A stretch of DNA of 64,000 nt. Origin: Sambucus nigra. Its lineage: Eukaryota > Streptophyta > Magnoliopsida > Dipsacales > Adoxaceae. The translations under genes were made by a program, and so were the position numbers. How positions within the stretch are numbered: the stretch's first letter is position 1; every line of letters starts with the position of its first letter. This document shows, in pieces, positions 48,541-61,600 of this stretch. The stretch is taken from contig OX422211.1 in the NCBI GenBank assembly GCA_949130495.1, positions 337,037,504-337,101,503 of the forward strand. The letters run 5' to 3'. Under the pieces are notes generated by a model. It saw nothing but the letters and a program-made list of their open reading frames with translations. It was not told the origin of the DNA and ran no database searches.

Positions 48541-49655
48541 TCTTCCCAATAATTTCGATGACAGTTGCCGACGAAATTGATGTCCCAGCCAAGGCATATA
48601 TGCATACCACATATATGCAGCTGCATATATATATATATACACATTGTTACCCACTTTATTGTTACCCACTTTTCAGCTTCACTATAATAATCGAATAACA
48701 TGGCTAGGAAATTACTATAAATCTTCTTTTCCTTGGATGAAAATAAGATTAGGATGAAAAAATCTCATGTATGTTACTGATTGTATATTTACTTATGTGA
48801 TTGTATCTTTGTTCGAGAAACTGATTAATTATGTTTATTGTTTGTCAAATCGTATAGAAAACTGAGAGGGAGAGAGTGATAATGGCGAGAGGTGGGAAGA
48901 AGGATGGGAAGACAGTCGTAGTAGCACCTAATCCAGAAGGAGATGAGTGAAAAAGACTTAAAAGAATTGCAATTTCGAAAAAGATATTCTCCGATGCTCC
49001 CACAAAGGCCTGCTCAGTTTCTCTCACCCCATCCAAAATGGTGGTCAAACACCATGGCACAAACATTTTGAGGAAGTCCCACAGAAAGAATAAATTCATA
49101 TTCTCCTTTCGCGGCTTTCTATCTCCCATCTCCAAATTTGTTTTTTTTATATTGTTGGATTTGTTGTTACCCTTTAAATAGGGTGAATAGTCCAATAAAC
49201 AATGGAGACTATGCCCAATTTTTTTAAAATATTAACACTTTGTTTTTTTGAGACACAATGAATTTGATTGATGAATATTGTATATTTCATTTTATATGTG
49301 AATTTGATTGAAGAATTTAGACAATTTGGATGTTGGACTATTTGTTATTTTTTAAGCAAGGTGAATAGTTCCATAAACAAAGGAGATTATGCCCAATTTT
49401 TTTAAAAATTTAACACTTTGTTTTTTTGAGACACGATGTGAATTCGATGGATGAATATTGTATATTTTGTATTATATGTGAATTTATTTGATGAATCTAG
49501 ATTGTTTGAATGTTATTGGACTATTTGTTGTTTGTTTTAAAATTACACTTCGAATTTTTTGCGTTTCGCTGTTACGTACTTTGAAAATTTGTTGTCGTTT
49601 CGCGATTACTTACTTTGGAAAATTTCTTCGTGCCTTCAGGCACGGGCATACACTA

Positions 49656-49656
<1 letters not shown>
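48390..49656 (+). mobile_element. Helitron copy A, 3' portion shared with copy B
   Basis: Colinear in inverted orientation with 53101-54387: CA-rich tract, GCATATATGC palindromes, the RHL1-like fragment, two AATAGTCCAATAAACAA motifs, two TTCGCGATTACTTACTTTGG-type motifs, then hairpin GTGCC-TTCA-GGCAC (49630-49643) and CTAG at 49653-49656 followed by T. The 5' end is not found; it may lie as far left as about 43 kb. No RepHel protein is seen, so it is non-autonomous. Confidence 0.75.
48882..49133 (+). pseudogene. RHL1: Captured fragment of an RHL1-like gene (Helitron A)
   Basis: From ATG at 48882 the frame reads a lysine/glycine-rich start, a TGA at 48948-48950, then KRLKRIAISKKIFSDAPTK, LTPSKMVVKHHGTNILR, KSHRKNKFIFSFRGFLSPIS. 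This tracks the N-terminus of plant ROOT HAIRLESS 1 (RHL1), the DNA-binding partner of plant topoisomerase VI needed for endoreduplication; Arabidopsis has IIRKSQRKNRFLFSFPGLL at the matching place. The match ends after SPIS, probably near the end of an exon or the capture breakpoint. About 84 codons are kept out of a protein of several hundred. The stop is shared with copy B, so it predates the duplication. The identification is from memory of the family. Confidence 0.7.

Positions 49657-49749
<93 letters not shown>
49657..49749. repeat. GT and AT microsatellite at Helitron end
   Basis: A GT run then about 35 AT units start at the base after CTAG. Confidence 0.95.
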
Positions 49750-49752
<3 letters not shown>

Positions 49753-49894
49753 ATTTATTTAATTTTTTAGGTTTGGTACTCCAATTAGTAGTGGGTTTAT
49801 CTCATCTAGTTGAGAAATAGTATCATGTGTGGACAAGGATGGAGCAAAATGAGGATGAATAAGTGCCGAAGCTATGGCTTTTAATCATGAGAAT

Positions 49895-51858
49895 TATTAA
49901 ATGAAATTGCTTTTAATTGTGGGATTAATTAAATTAATTTGGGATGGAAAATTAATTCGGATTTAAATATCTAGCGAGACGAGAGTTAGTATTTAAATAT
50001 GATGATAATGTTGAATATTACTTAGTGATTATGGTAATATATGATTATTAAATTTATTAAAATTATCGTGAGTTGAATATACGGAAGTTTCGGTAATTTA
50101 GTTGGGACACGCGTGTTAGTCGTGTCAGGACCCAATTTAATGTATTTAAAAGTATTTATTTTTTATGTCATTCGTAAAAGCTTTTTGAGTGCGCCAATGT
50201 GTCCAAAAGGGTTGAAATAGTTAGAAAACACTAGTCGGGGGTTTAGTTTGGGTTCCGGGGCATTTTTAGGCCTAACCAGCAACTCGAGGGGGTATATTAG
50301 TCATTTTTATTTTTGGTGAATAGTGACCCACGAAATTTAGAAAGCTTTATCAGTCAATAGGTTAGAGCCTTAGGTTTTTCATCACCAAGATTCACAGACG
50401 GCCATTAGAGATGAAGTGGAGGAAGTTACCAAAGGAGAACCACCATCTTTGAACTTTTTGCACCACCGTTACCACCATCGGATAGATCGAAAAGAGATAA
50501 GCATTTCTATATCATCTACTTCAGAGGATCAGAATATTCATTACCAGGAAAGTGATTTAACTTGCAATAAATTAGTGCATATATCATCCATGTTATATTA
50601 GAATAGGAGAATAACCTTGAATAATGATAATTGAATGGATTTAAAGAATTGAAATCGTAATCTGGGTAGGTTTTGCATGTAGATTAACTTATGGATTTTA
50701 GCAGCCACGAAATCACGATCCAAGTCTAGAGAACTATGAATTTGTAATGAATTATATAGTGTTCTTGAAGAAATAGGAGAACTGGGGTTTTTATATGAAA
50801 ATTTATGTAAATTGAACCAAGAATTTGATGTCCCATTTTGATTTGATGATTCTAAAACGTTGGAAATTATGCAAACATGTTGGTAGGATTATTAGTATAC
50901 TTGGCTAGGAGTTTGGGACGTTATAATGGATAATTAGAAGTGTAAAAAGAGGAAACCCATAACTGCTAAAGAAAATTCTGGGCAAATACCTATTTGATCG
51001 ATCGATCGACCCCTTTTTTTCGATCGGTCAACCTCTTCTGATTTTTAGTAATTGTTTCCCTTTAAGGTTTAAGGAAAATCCCAAAGCCAGTAATGATTTT
51101 TAGGGTGATTAATATGATATTATGGGAATTAATTAAGGTCAGTAAGGTCTTACTTGAACATTAGGGAATTGAATACTATTTCTTACGAGGGACTACCGAG
51201 TGAGGTACGGTTAAAAATCGTTCGAATTGAAACTATAATAAGAATAAATGCTGAGGTAAGGATAAGAACAGTAACTTAGGAGCTTTAAGTTACTGAGATA
51301 ACATTAGAAACTAATACGAGACCTAGTAAACTTTTGGGGTAGGTTTAGGTACTCAAATTGATACGACGAGAGAGTTATCAAGTTAAATATATAATACGTA
51401 TGATGTTCGGGATAAACTTGCTACACACGAGACTTACTAGATAGAATGTGGATATCTATATTGAAATATGATTACTAAGGTTGTCTGAATGCCTAGTGAA
51501 TGGATTTCTTATGTGTACGTCATACCTACCATACTTTCTATCATGGGAGGTCAATTTTCGAAAAAAGGGCCATCTTATCTTTGTGTGCCTTTGGGTGGAT
51601 TTCGATTGGTACCTTAAGGACATAGGACTATGAATGACTTATTTGTGAGTTGATAAGTCAACTGACCATGGGAGTGTATGTATGTGCGTGACCCATGGGT
51701 ATGTGAACTATGTTCGCCTCCAATATATGTGATTTGTTTTAAGACGGTTCCTAAGTGATTCGGAACACGTGATCCTTACGTATGTAATGTACATGGATTT
51801 AATAGCAGAGTATGTGTGCACCGCAGCTTAGCCTAGGGGTGCCATATATGTACGGTGA

Positions 51859-51931
<73 letters not shown>

Positions 51932-52854
51932 GTGACTGGTTCACTGTTGCTTAGTATATGTGAATAGCTAAGATATTTGAATGGGATTAGAATGTGAGAA
52001 TTTAATTAACACTTGAGATAAGTAATATAATGATTGTGAATATGGGTTATGAATATAACTTGTTGGGCGTTACGAGTAGATACCCTATGATAAAGTGCAA
52101 AAGCGTGAATGGTATAGACTAGTTAGTTAGCGGCATAACTAGGATGGGTTTAGGGAATACGTTAGGCGTGCACATTAGTTGAGAGATGAGAAGCTCATGT
52201 GAGAGTACGCAACTAACATGTTTATAATATGTGTTGTTTAATTATAATTTAAACACTTGCTAAACTTTTAAACTGTTTTCACCTCAGGCTCTGACCCATT
52301 TTCTTCTAAATCTATTTTGTTTGGTAAAAACATTTTAGGTGCCCAGCCACGGGGATGCCAAGCATGGGAGTTCCATTACATGGACATGCTATAGCTGCAG
52401 TGGAAGTTACAGGATTTCGGTATTAGACGCCTTCATATTTTACTTGATTCTACTCAGGGTTACTCATCTGTTAGGGCATGTCGCCCATTTCCATTTAGAG
52501 ATAGCATTCTCAGACTTTTAGTTTTATTTCCGATGTTGGTTTATTTATTCAGCCTCTTATATCGGGACTTTAGTTTACTCTAGTATTATTATTGTAGTGT
52601 TTACTCCAGACTCGATTTATTTTTTTCGTTGATTATTCATTTGAGATTGTTTATGCGATTCATGGGTGTTGACTTAATTACTTGGATTATGTTAACTTAA
52701 TTAATAAAATTTGGCATCTCTCTTTTTAAATATTAGGTGGCTAGTAATAAATTATATTTTTTCGATAGTGATGCTACAACTGATCCAACTTGATATTCTG
52801 TATTAATTTCTTAAAGGAGTAGCTACCTGGTATTTAATTAGTCGGGGTGTCACA
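49895..52854 (+). repeat. Truncated solo LTR, Tekay-type
   Basis: It aligns with the E1 and E2 LTRs from GGGATTAATTAAATTAA (49921) to the end GGTGTCACA at 52854, but the opening TGTAATACCCC is missing. It has no internal region on either side. It carries a GATCGATCGATCGACC block (50996-51033) and an AT microsatellite (51868-51929). The ORF at 50416-50601 lies in its leader and is not a gene. It is a more diverged subfamily than E1 or E2. Confidence 0.8.
51868..51929. repeat. AT microsatellite inside the solo LTR
   Basis: About 31 AT units after GTACGGTGAGTG. Confidence 0.95.
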
Positions 52855-53100
52855 AAAAGGTATGTGTAAAAAAGTAAATTTAAAATTTATTGGGGAATAT
52901 ATATAAATAACCAAGCTTTAAAACCTTAAACCTATTTTTGAAACCCTTAAAAAAAACAACAAGAAATTCTCAAACTCTTTTATTTTCATGACAATTCCTT
53001 AAAGCCTCACCATTTCCTCCCCCTCCTCCGTGTTACCTCCTCCTCTCCTTCGTGTCCGTCCATTCTTCCTTCTTTTCCCCTTTGGTTATATATATATATA

Positions 53101-54387
53101 CTAGTGTATGCCCATGCCTGAAGGCACGACGAAATTTTCCAAAGTAAGTAATCGCGAAACTACAACAATTTTTCAAAGTACGTAACAGCGAAACGCAAAA
53201 AATTCGAAGTGTAATTTTAAAACAAACAACAAACAGTCCAATAACATTCAAATAATCTAGATTCATCAAATAAATTCACATATAATACGAAATATACAAT
53301 ATTTATCCATCGAATTCACATTGTGTCTCAAAAAAATAGAGTGCCAAATTTTTAAAAAAATTGGGCATAATCTCCTTTGTTTATGGAACTATTCACCCAA
53401 CTTAACAAATAACAAATAGTCCATCATCCAAATTGTCTAAATTCTTCAAACAAATTCAGATAAAAAATGAAATATACAATATTCAGCAATCCAATTCACT
53501 CTGTCTCAAAAAAACAAAGTGTTAATTTTTTTAAAAAAATGGGCATAGTCTCATTTGTTTATTGGACTATCCACCCTATTTAAGGGTTAACAACAAATAC
53601 AACAATATAAAAAAAATTCCAAATTCGGAGATAGGAGATAGAAGTCCGGGAAAGGAGAATATGAATTTATTCTTTCTATGGGACTTCCTCAAAATGTCTT
53701 TGCCGTGTTGTTTGACCACCATCTTGGATGGGGTGAGAGAAACTGAGCAGGCCTTTGTGGGAGAATCGGAGAGCATGTTTTTCAAAATTGCAATTCTTTT
53801 AAGTCTTTTTCACTCATCTGCTTCTGGATTAGGTTCTACTACGGCTGTCTTCCCATTCTTCTTCCCACCTCTTGCCATTATCACTCTCTCCCTCTCAGTT
53901 TTCTATACGATTTGACAAACAATAAACATAATTAATCAGTTTCTCGAACAAAGATACAATCACATAAGTAAATATACAATCAGTAACATACATGAGCTTT
54001 TTTTCATCCTAATCTTATTTGCATCCAAGGAAAAGAAGATTGATAGCAATTTCGTAGCCATATTATTCGATTATTGTAGTGAAGCTGAAAAGTGGGTACC
54101 ATTGCATATATGCATATTCATATATATATGCAGCTGCATATATGCAGTATGCGTATATGCCTTAGATGGGACATCAATTTCGTCGACAACAGTCATCGAA
54201 ACTATTGGGAAGAGGAAATTGGTTGGGTGTGAGATTTGTGTGTGGGTGCATGTGTGCGTGTGTGTGTGCATTGTGTGAGTGGGGAAGGGGGGAGGGGAAG
54301 GGGTAGGGGTAGGGGTACTTTTTTTCAGGCGAAGGTAACAATGTGTGTGGGTGTGAGATTTTTGTGTGCGTGTTCGTTTGTGCAAGT
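53101..54387 (-). mobile_element. Helitron copy B, 3' portion, interrupted by E2
   Basis: On the minus strand it ends with hairpin GTGCC-TTCA-GGCAT (53115-53128 on the plus strand), GGGCATACA and CTAG at 53104-53101, then T. It is an inverted copy of 48390-49656. At 54388 it is cut by the Tekay element E2, so its 5' part should resume beyond the right edge of the window after the bases CAAGT (54383-54387). Confidence 0.78.
53627..53878 (-). pseudogene. RHL1: Captured fragment of an RHL1-like gene (Helitron B)
   Basis: Minus-strand ATG at 53878 opens the same fragment as in copy A, with the same TGA after the 22nd codon, and ends SPIS at 53627. This copy is closer to the plant protein: it keeps FSFPGLLSPIS where copy A has FRGF, and SDSPTKA where copy A has SDAPTKA. 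No promoter, intron or downstream exon is recognised. Confidence 0.7.
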
Positions 54388-57348
54388 TGTAATACCCCGT
54401 ATTTTTGTGATATTTATTTATGGGATTAATTGAATTAAATGTGTATTAATTGAGAATTAATCCGGATAAAATACTAACGATTTGTGAGTTGGTATTTGAT
54501 TATAATGCGTATATATGGCAATATATGAATATTGAGAATATTAAAAATTATCGTGAGATAGAAATACGACAATTTGGAAATTTTGATGGGACGCGTGTGA
54601 CAGTCGCGCCAGGAACATTATTTAATTAAAAAAGTGAATTTTTATTTTTATTAACCGTATGGTCATTTTGAGTGCGCCAACGTCTCCGAAAGGGTCGAAA
54701 TAGTCAGAAAACACTAGCCGGGGGTTTAGTTTGGGTCCCGAGGCATTTTTAGGCCATACCGGCAACCCAAAAGGGTAGTTTGGTAATTTCAAAATTTTGG
54801 GAATTAAAACCCACGAAAATTAAAAGTTAAAATCTGATTTAGTCTTTACCCACTAAACCCACTAACAACACTAAATGACTTAATGGGCTACGGGAGTTAT
54901 TGGAAGAAATTTTAAGAGGTTCCTAAGGCAACCTCTAAACCACCATTGTCATCTTGGAGAAGAACTTGTAGAGAGAGAAAGAGAGAGGAGAATTCTGCAG
55001 AGATAGAGAGAAAGCAATTCAACCTTCTTCAACCAACAACAAAAATCTGGAACATAAGGCAAGTGATTTAATTACAATTGATTCAATGTTATGTTCTTCC
55101 ATGTTTAGGGTAATTATCGAATTTGTCTTGGAAGATTGATACAAACCCATGAATTTGAGGATTAAAACTATAAACCATGTTAGGATTTGCATGTAGACAT
55201 ATTCTGGACGAATTATGAATTCAAAATATAACCCTTGATGATCTAAAAAAATGGATTTAAGAATAGAATTATTAGTGTTCTTGAAAGAAATAGAAAACTA
55301 GGGTTCTTGATGAAGTTTTGATCCAAATAAAGTCCTTGGTTGATGATTTATTGGTTTTAGGACGTTAACAATGTTGTAGGATGGTTGTATGATGATATTA
55401 TAACGTTAGATTAGAGTTTCATGCATTATAATGGAGTTTTGGGACGATTTGAGGACTGCAAAATGAAGCAGTCCGTAGCCTATCTGGTGCAATCGATCGA
55501 TCGACATTCATTAGTCGATCGATCGACCACCATCGATCGATCGATGTTCAAGGTCGATCGATCGACCTTCCCAGAATGAGTAAAATTTTCCCTAGTTAAA
55601 TTTTAATGATGTTAACCCTTAGAAAACTATTATTGGAGACTTTGTGAATATCCTTATACTTAAGGAAGACCAGTAGGTATGGTTATAAAATTTGGACCTT
55701 AATTAGAATTCAATTTGAGGAATTATTCTAAAATCTAATGAAATTCGATGAGTGAGATAATATTAGGGTTAAAAGAGTAAATTTGAATGATGTGATGAAA
55801 TGACGTTTGGGGCAGAAGTAAGGACCTTAAGAATAATGATGTTATATGTGGGAATAATAGGAAACTTAATGATCCCTTTGAGATAGGTCTTAAGTACAAG
55901 AAACTATGACGTGAGATGTGTCGACAGTCTACATTATGTATTATCGAAAGACTTAAAATGTATAAAATTGGAATAATGGTATAAGGATGTAGAATATACC
56001 TTTATTAATATTGAGACATCTAAGATGTGTGAATGCTTAGTATATAACTTATGTGTATGACATACCTACCATACTTGCTATCACGGGAGGTTTACGTTCG
56101 CTTAGGGCCATCTAATCTTTGTGTGCCCGGATTTAGATTGGTACCTCGAGAACATAGGTCATAGAAGGACTTTTTGAGATGTTAATAAGTTTGCTGATCG
56201 TGGGAGCGTAGGTATGTGCGTGACCCATGTGATGTGACTGTGTTCGCCTCCATTGTTTGTGATTTGTTATTATCTGAGAACGATTCCTGAGAGATTCGGA
56301 ATGCGTGATCCTTATGTACGTGATGTACCGGGATGGATATCAAAGTATGTGTGCACCGTAGCTTAGTCTCGGGGTGCTAGTATTGTATATTTATGATGTG
56401 AATAATATACGGTTAGATGAAAAGACTTATCAAGTTTATATAGTGAAATATAATTATTGTGTTGCACGATTAAAGATAAAAAGAGATAACCTATAGTGCT
56501 TTGTATTTCTAATAATTGAGAATCCGGGAATTTAATGTAAAACTCTCTATTCAATTGATGACGTTGAAATTAAATTGTGAATCGAGTAGAAAGGTTAATA
56601 ATTGTTTTGGTCTAGATAGATATGAGAATCACTTGTATGGGTACGTTTCGTTAGGAGTGCACAAGTAGTCGAGATGTGAGTATTTCATGTGAGAGCACGT
56701 CCTAACATGTACTTTGCATTCATTGTTTTAAATGTAGTTAAAACACTTGCTGTTTTTTAAAATATTCTCCACATTCGGGCTCTGACCCGTTTGCTTTCAA
56801 ATCTATCTTTTTGTAAAAACCATTTTAGGTGCCCAGCCACAAGGGCACCATGCATAGGAATTCTATATAGGTGACAAGTTGTAGCTGTTGTGGAAGTTAC
56901 AGGGCCTTGACAGTAGACGCCTCCTTTTCTTGTCTTGATTCCATATTCAGTTTCGTCATTTGTAGGGCATGTCCCCATTTCTTTTAGAGACACTTTACAT
57001 TTCAGTTATTCAGACTTTGGTTTGTAATTAATTCAGGATACATGCTATGGTTCTTATTTCAGTTCCGTATTTGGATTGTTGTGAGGAGTATTTCCTCCAG
57101 ACTTATTATTATCCGATGATTACTATAGTTGGACTTTATTGTGAATGGTTATGTTATCCTTTATATTTCACCTATTGCATGTTAATCAGAGTTAACTTAA
57201 AATTTGGCAACTCACTTTTTAAATACTAGGTGATTAGTAATTATTAAAATGTTTTCGACAGTGATGCTATTAACTGAACCAACTTGGCATTTTGTATTAA
57301 TTTAATAAAGGAGTAGCCACCCGGTATTTAATTAGTCGGGGTGTCACA
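54388..57348 (+). repeat. 5' LTR of E2
   Basis: Starts TGTAATACCCCGTATTTTTG and ends GGGGTGTCACA; about 2.96 kb. ORFs inside are not genes. Confidence 0.93.
55491..55569. repeat. CGATCGATCGA cassette in E2 5' LTR
   Basis: Four blocks of CGATCGATCGA type, including the perfect palindrome GTCGATCGATCGAC, alternate in orientation. It is placed like the GTTCGAAC cassette of E1. Confidence 0.85.
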
Positions 57349-57350
57349 GG

Positions 57351-57368
57351 TGGTATCAGAGCATCAGG
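57351..57368 (+). other. Primer binding site of E2 (tRNA-iMet type)
   Basis: TGGTATCAGAGCATCAGG, two bases after the LTR; the first 12 bases match the standard iMet site. Confidence 0.9.
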
Positions 57369-57530
57369 TTCTAGTGTCTTTTAGGATATGTATGGCTTGT
57401 TATATTTCTGCTGAGCTTTCTTTGATGTAGAGCCCTATATTTTAGGACTGTTGTATTCTTTTTGTATGCTTCTCTCTTCATCTATTTTGGGTTTATAACT
57501 GCGAACTTATAGACCTTACTCTTATCTCAG

Positions 57531-58690
57531 ATGCCTCCACGACGTGCGCAGCGAGTTCCTAGGGATACACAGCCAGAGCCACAGCCAGCACCAGTACAGG
57601 GCACCATGAATGCCGCCGAGGTTGCAGCTATTGTAGCCCAAGCGGTAAATGCCGCCCTAGCCGTTGTACACCAGGCACCACCCCAGGCACCGGTAGCCAC
57701 GCCAGTTCAGGCACATGCATTCCCGTCTGCTTGGGAACGCGTTCGTGATGCTTTTCAGAAAGCACACCCTTCGGAGTTCGCAGGTAGCTCCGATGTTGTG
57801 GTATCTAGTCAGTGGAGGAAAGATATTCAGAAGCACTTGAGGATGTATGAGTGCACCGATGTTCAGAGGCAGATACTAGCTACTTTCAAGCTAGTGGGAT
57901 CTGCATTGCAGTGGTGGGAGTCTATTACCACCCCAGAGGAGAGAGATACTTTCACGATACAGGAGTTCTGGGTACGGTTCGACCGCAAATATTTTCCGTC
58001 AGCTGTTCACACGGAAATGAGGAGGAAGTTGATGAACCTTAGACAGGAGGGAAAGACTGTGGCTGAGTATGAGGCCGAATTCACTAACCTACTGAACATT
58101 GTTCCGGTTGAAATACCGACAGAGGAGAAAAAGATTTAGAAGTTTACAGATGGATTGACTTGTAGGATCCGTCAGCATTTATTGGGGAATCTCTCGTTGG
58201 CCACTTATTCTGACGTGGTTAACGCTGCATTACTACACTGCCAGGATCATCGCTTTCACATGTCTGAGAGCAAGAGATCAGGAGAGTCCAGCCATCAGGG
58301 CAGGACTGGGGGAAATGGTGCCAGTGGGGCACAATCTGCTCAGGGATAGAGGCAGGGTGACCAGGGTTCCCAACAGGGGGATCATAAGAAATTCAGATCG
58401 GGGAATTTCAGGCACGGATAGGGAGGTTTTAGGCAGGGCCATCAGGGTCCGAACGTCCATCAGGCCCAGCAGGGGCAGAATAGTCAACAACAGTTTCAAC
58501 AGGGCCAGCAGGGCCAGGGGAGGAATGGTAACGGCCACCAGGGCCGAGGGCAGTAGGGACAGAGAGGGGGAAACTTCCCGGGGAAGTGTTATGTTTGTGG
58601 CAAGACTGGCCACAAACGCCAGGATTGTCCTGATAGGGGCAGGGCCCCACAGCAGCAGCAGCTGGGGGCTCGATAGGAGCCGCAGAGGCC
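57531..58690 (+). pseudogene. E2 gag, broken
   Basis: Starts MPPRRAQRVPRDTQPEPQP at 57531, about 180 bp after the LTR. One frame holds the capsid region (WRKDIQKHL, LVGSALQWWESITT, FDRKYFP, TVAEYEAEFTNLL), a glutamine/glycine-rich linker, and an intact zinc knuckle CYVCGKTGHKRQDC at 58587-58628. Five in-frame stops break it: 58137, 58347, about 58419, about 58554 and about 58674, all TAG; most sit where E1 or the family has CAG. The frame is otherwise kept, so decay is by point changes. Confidence 0.88.
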
Positions 58691-61600
58691 TATGTTTCCC
58701 TCCGCCCTCCCAGCACCACCACAGATGGCAGCACTACCACCCGTGCCAGCGGTCCCAGTTCAGCAGGGACAGCTTCACTATGGGAGAGTGTATCAGCTTC
58801 AGCATGCCACAGCCCCACAGAATCCGCCAGCTATTGAGGGTATGTTCTCTATTCAGGGGACTATGGGGCGTATTTTGTTTGACACGGAGGCCACACATTG
58901 TTTCATTGCTATGAGATTTGCACGCACCATTGGGTTTGTTAGACACCGCAGAGAGCACCGCTACTTGTGTAGACCCACCGTTGAGTAGGGGTTCCATGAT
59001 TTCGCTTATGTGTAGAGGTGTGGGTATAGAGATCGGGAGGTTTACTTTACCCGTTGATATGTTAGTATTAGAGATGACCGAGTATGATGCCATTATTGTT
59101 ATGGATTGGCTAGTTGCATACCGAGCCATGATTGACTGTTTTAGTAGGAGTATTATCTTTGCCATTCCCGGGCAGGAGATGTTTTTGGTGGAGATGCCTC
59201 GTCCTGAGGGAGGATCGTCCACCCACTTGTACTATATAGAGGAGGAGACCTCTAAGGAAGTGGTGATACCACTTGATTCGATTCCGGTTGTTCGAGAGTT
59301 TGCCGATGTATTTCAGGATATACCTGGATTACCTCCGAGTAGGGAGATATATTTTGTGATTGACTTGACACCGGGCACTCGACCTATTGCCCGCGCACCT
59401 TACCGTATGGCTCCAACTGAGATGAGAGAATTACGGGATCATATTGAGCAGTTGGTGGGTCAGGGGTTTATTCGGAGGAGTACTTCGTCGTGGGGTTCCC
59501 TTGTGTTGTTCGTTAAGAAGAGGGATGGATCATTGAGGTTGTGTGTGGATTACTGGGAGTTGAATAAGGTCACGATACGGAATAAGTATCCGTTGCACCG
59601 AATCGATGACTTATTCGACCAACTGAGGGGAGCTTCTGTCTTCTCAAAGATTGATTTGCGATCGGGATACCATCAGTTGCGTATCAGGGAGGAGGACATC
59701 TCGAAGACTGTTTTCTTAACGAGATATGGTTCCTACGAGTTTCGGGTTATGCCTTTTGGTTTGACCAATGCTCCAGCCGTGTTTATGGACTTGATGAATA
59801 GGGTGTTCAGAGAGTTCCTAGATCAGTTCGTCATTGTCTTCATTGATGACATTCTGGTCTACTCCCAGACAGAGGAGGAGCACGCCGAGCATTTAAGGCA
59901 GGTTTTGCAGACGCTACGTCAGAACGAGTTGTATGCAAAGTATGAGAAGTGCGGGTTTTGGCTGAAGGAGGTTCAGTTTTTGGGGCATATTATTTCCGAC
60001 CAGGGGATATCTGTTGATCCGGGTAAGGTATCCGCGGTGAGGGAGTGGGGACATCCCACGACACCGACTGAGATCCTTAGTTTCTTGGGCCTATCAGGAT
60101 ACTATAGGAGTTTCATTCGGGGTTTCTCAAAGATAGCGGGCCCTTTGACACATCTGACTCGTAAGGGTGTGCCATTCAATTGGAGTGATGCCTGTCAGTT
60201 GGCATTTGATGAGTTGAAGGACAAGTTGACCTCAACACCTGTATTAGCATTACCGAGACAGGGAGTTGAGTATCTAGTTTACATCGATGCGTCCTTGCAA
60301 GGACTTGGAGGTGTATTGCAGCAGGAGAGTTAGGCCATAGCTTATGCTTCCCGTAAGCTTAAGCCTCACGAGAAGAATTACCCCACTCATGATTTGGAGT
60401 TGGTGGAAGTTGTATTTTCCCTTCGGATTTAGAGACATTATCTTTTGGGGGAGAAGTTTCGATTGTTCACGGACCACAAGTCCCTACAGTACCTATTCAC
60501 GCAGAAGGAGTTGAATATGTGGCAACGGAGGTGGCTTGAGTTTGTGAAGGACTATCAGTTTGATATCCAATATCACCCGGGGAAGGCTAACGTGGTAGCA
60601 GACACGTTGAGTCGTAGGCCGGTAGATGAAGTGACAGGGGTGTGGAAGGCAAAGTGGAAGGAGTTGGGACACCAGGATGCAGTGGCCCGATCGTTCATGT
60701 CTGTGATGACTGTTACACCGAAGATTGTCGCGAAGGTGGTAAGGGCACAGGCAAATGACTCATTCTGTCAGGAGCAGATAGTTTGATTACTAGCAGAGGG
60801 AGCTGAGTCCTATACCGTTAGTTCAGACGGGGGATTATGCTTTACTGGGAGACTGGTAGTTCCGTAAGGGGAGTAATTGAGACACGAGGTGATGGCAGAT
60901 TCGCACGACTCACGGTTCGCGGTACATCCCGATGGGGACAAAATGTACCAAGACATGAGACGATAGTATTGGTGGAGTGGGATGAAGAAGTATATTGCCG
61001 TGTTTGTTTCTAAATGCGCCACTTGTCAGCTGGTAAAAGTGGATCATCAGAGACCGGCAGGACTTCTACATCCATTAGAGGTCCCGATGTGGATGTGGGA
61101 GAGCATATCCATGGACTTTATCATGGGGTTGCCTACGTCACAGAGAGGTCACGACTCCATTTGGATAATTGTGGACAGGTTGACCAAAGTCCCTAATTTT
61201 CTACCCGTAAGGACAGACTACACTACGGGACAGTATGCCCAGCTCTTTATTGCAGAAATAGTGAGACTTCACGATGTGCCCCTAAATATCGTGTCTAACC
61301 GAGACAAGATATTTGTTTCACGGTTTTGGGAGAGTTTTCAGGAGGCCATGGGCATGGATTTACGGTTGAGTACGGCATATCATCCGCAGACCGATGGGCA
61401 AACCAAACGTACAAATCAGATGTTGGAGGACATGTTGCGTATGTGCATCATTGATTTCGGAGGTGGATGGGAGCAGTACCTTCCACTGGTGGAGTTTGCT
61501 TACAACAACTCCTACCAGTTCACCATTGGCATGGATGCATTTGAGGCGTTGTACGGTAGACCTTGTCGTTCGCTAGCATGTTGGTTGGAGGTGGGGGACA

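Noticed and set aside
49488..49820. ORF with a hydrophobic N-terminus
   Set aside because: Runs through the Helitron end and GT/AT repeat; repeated at 53033-53269 only because the Helitron is.
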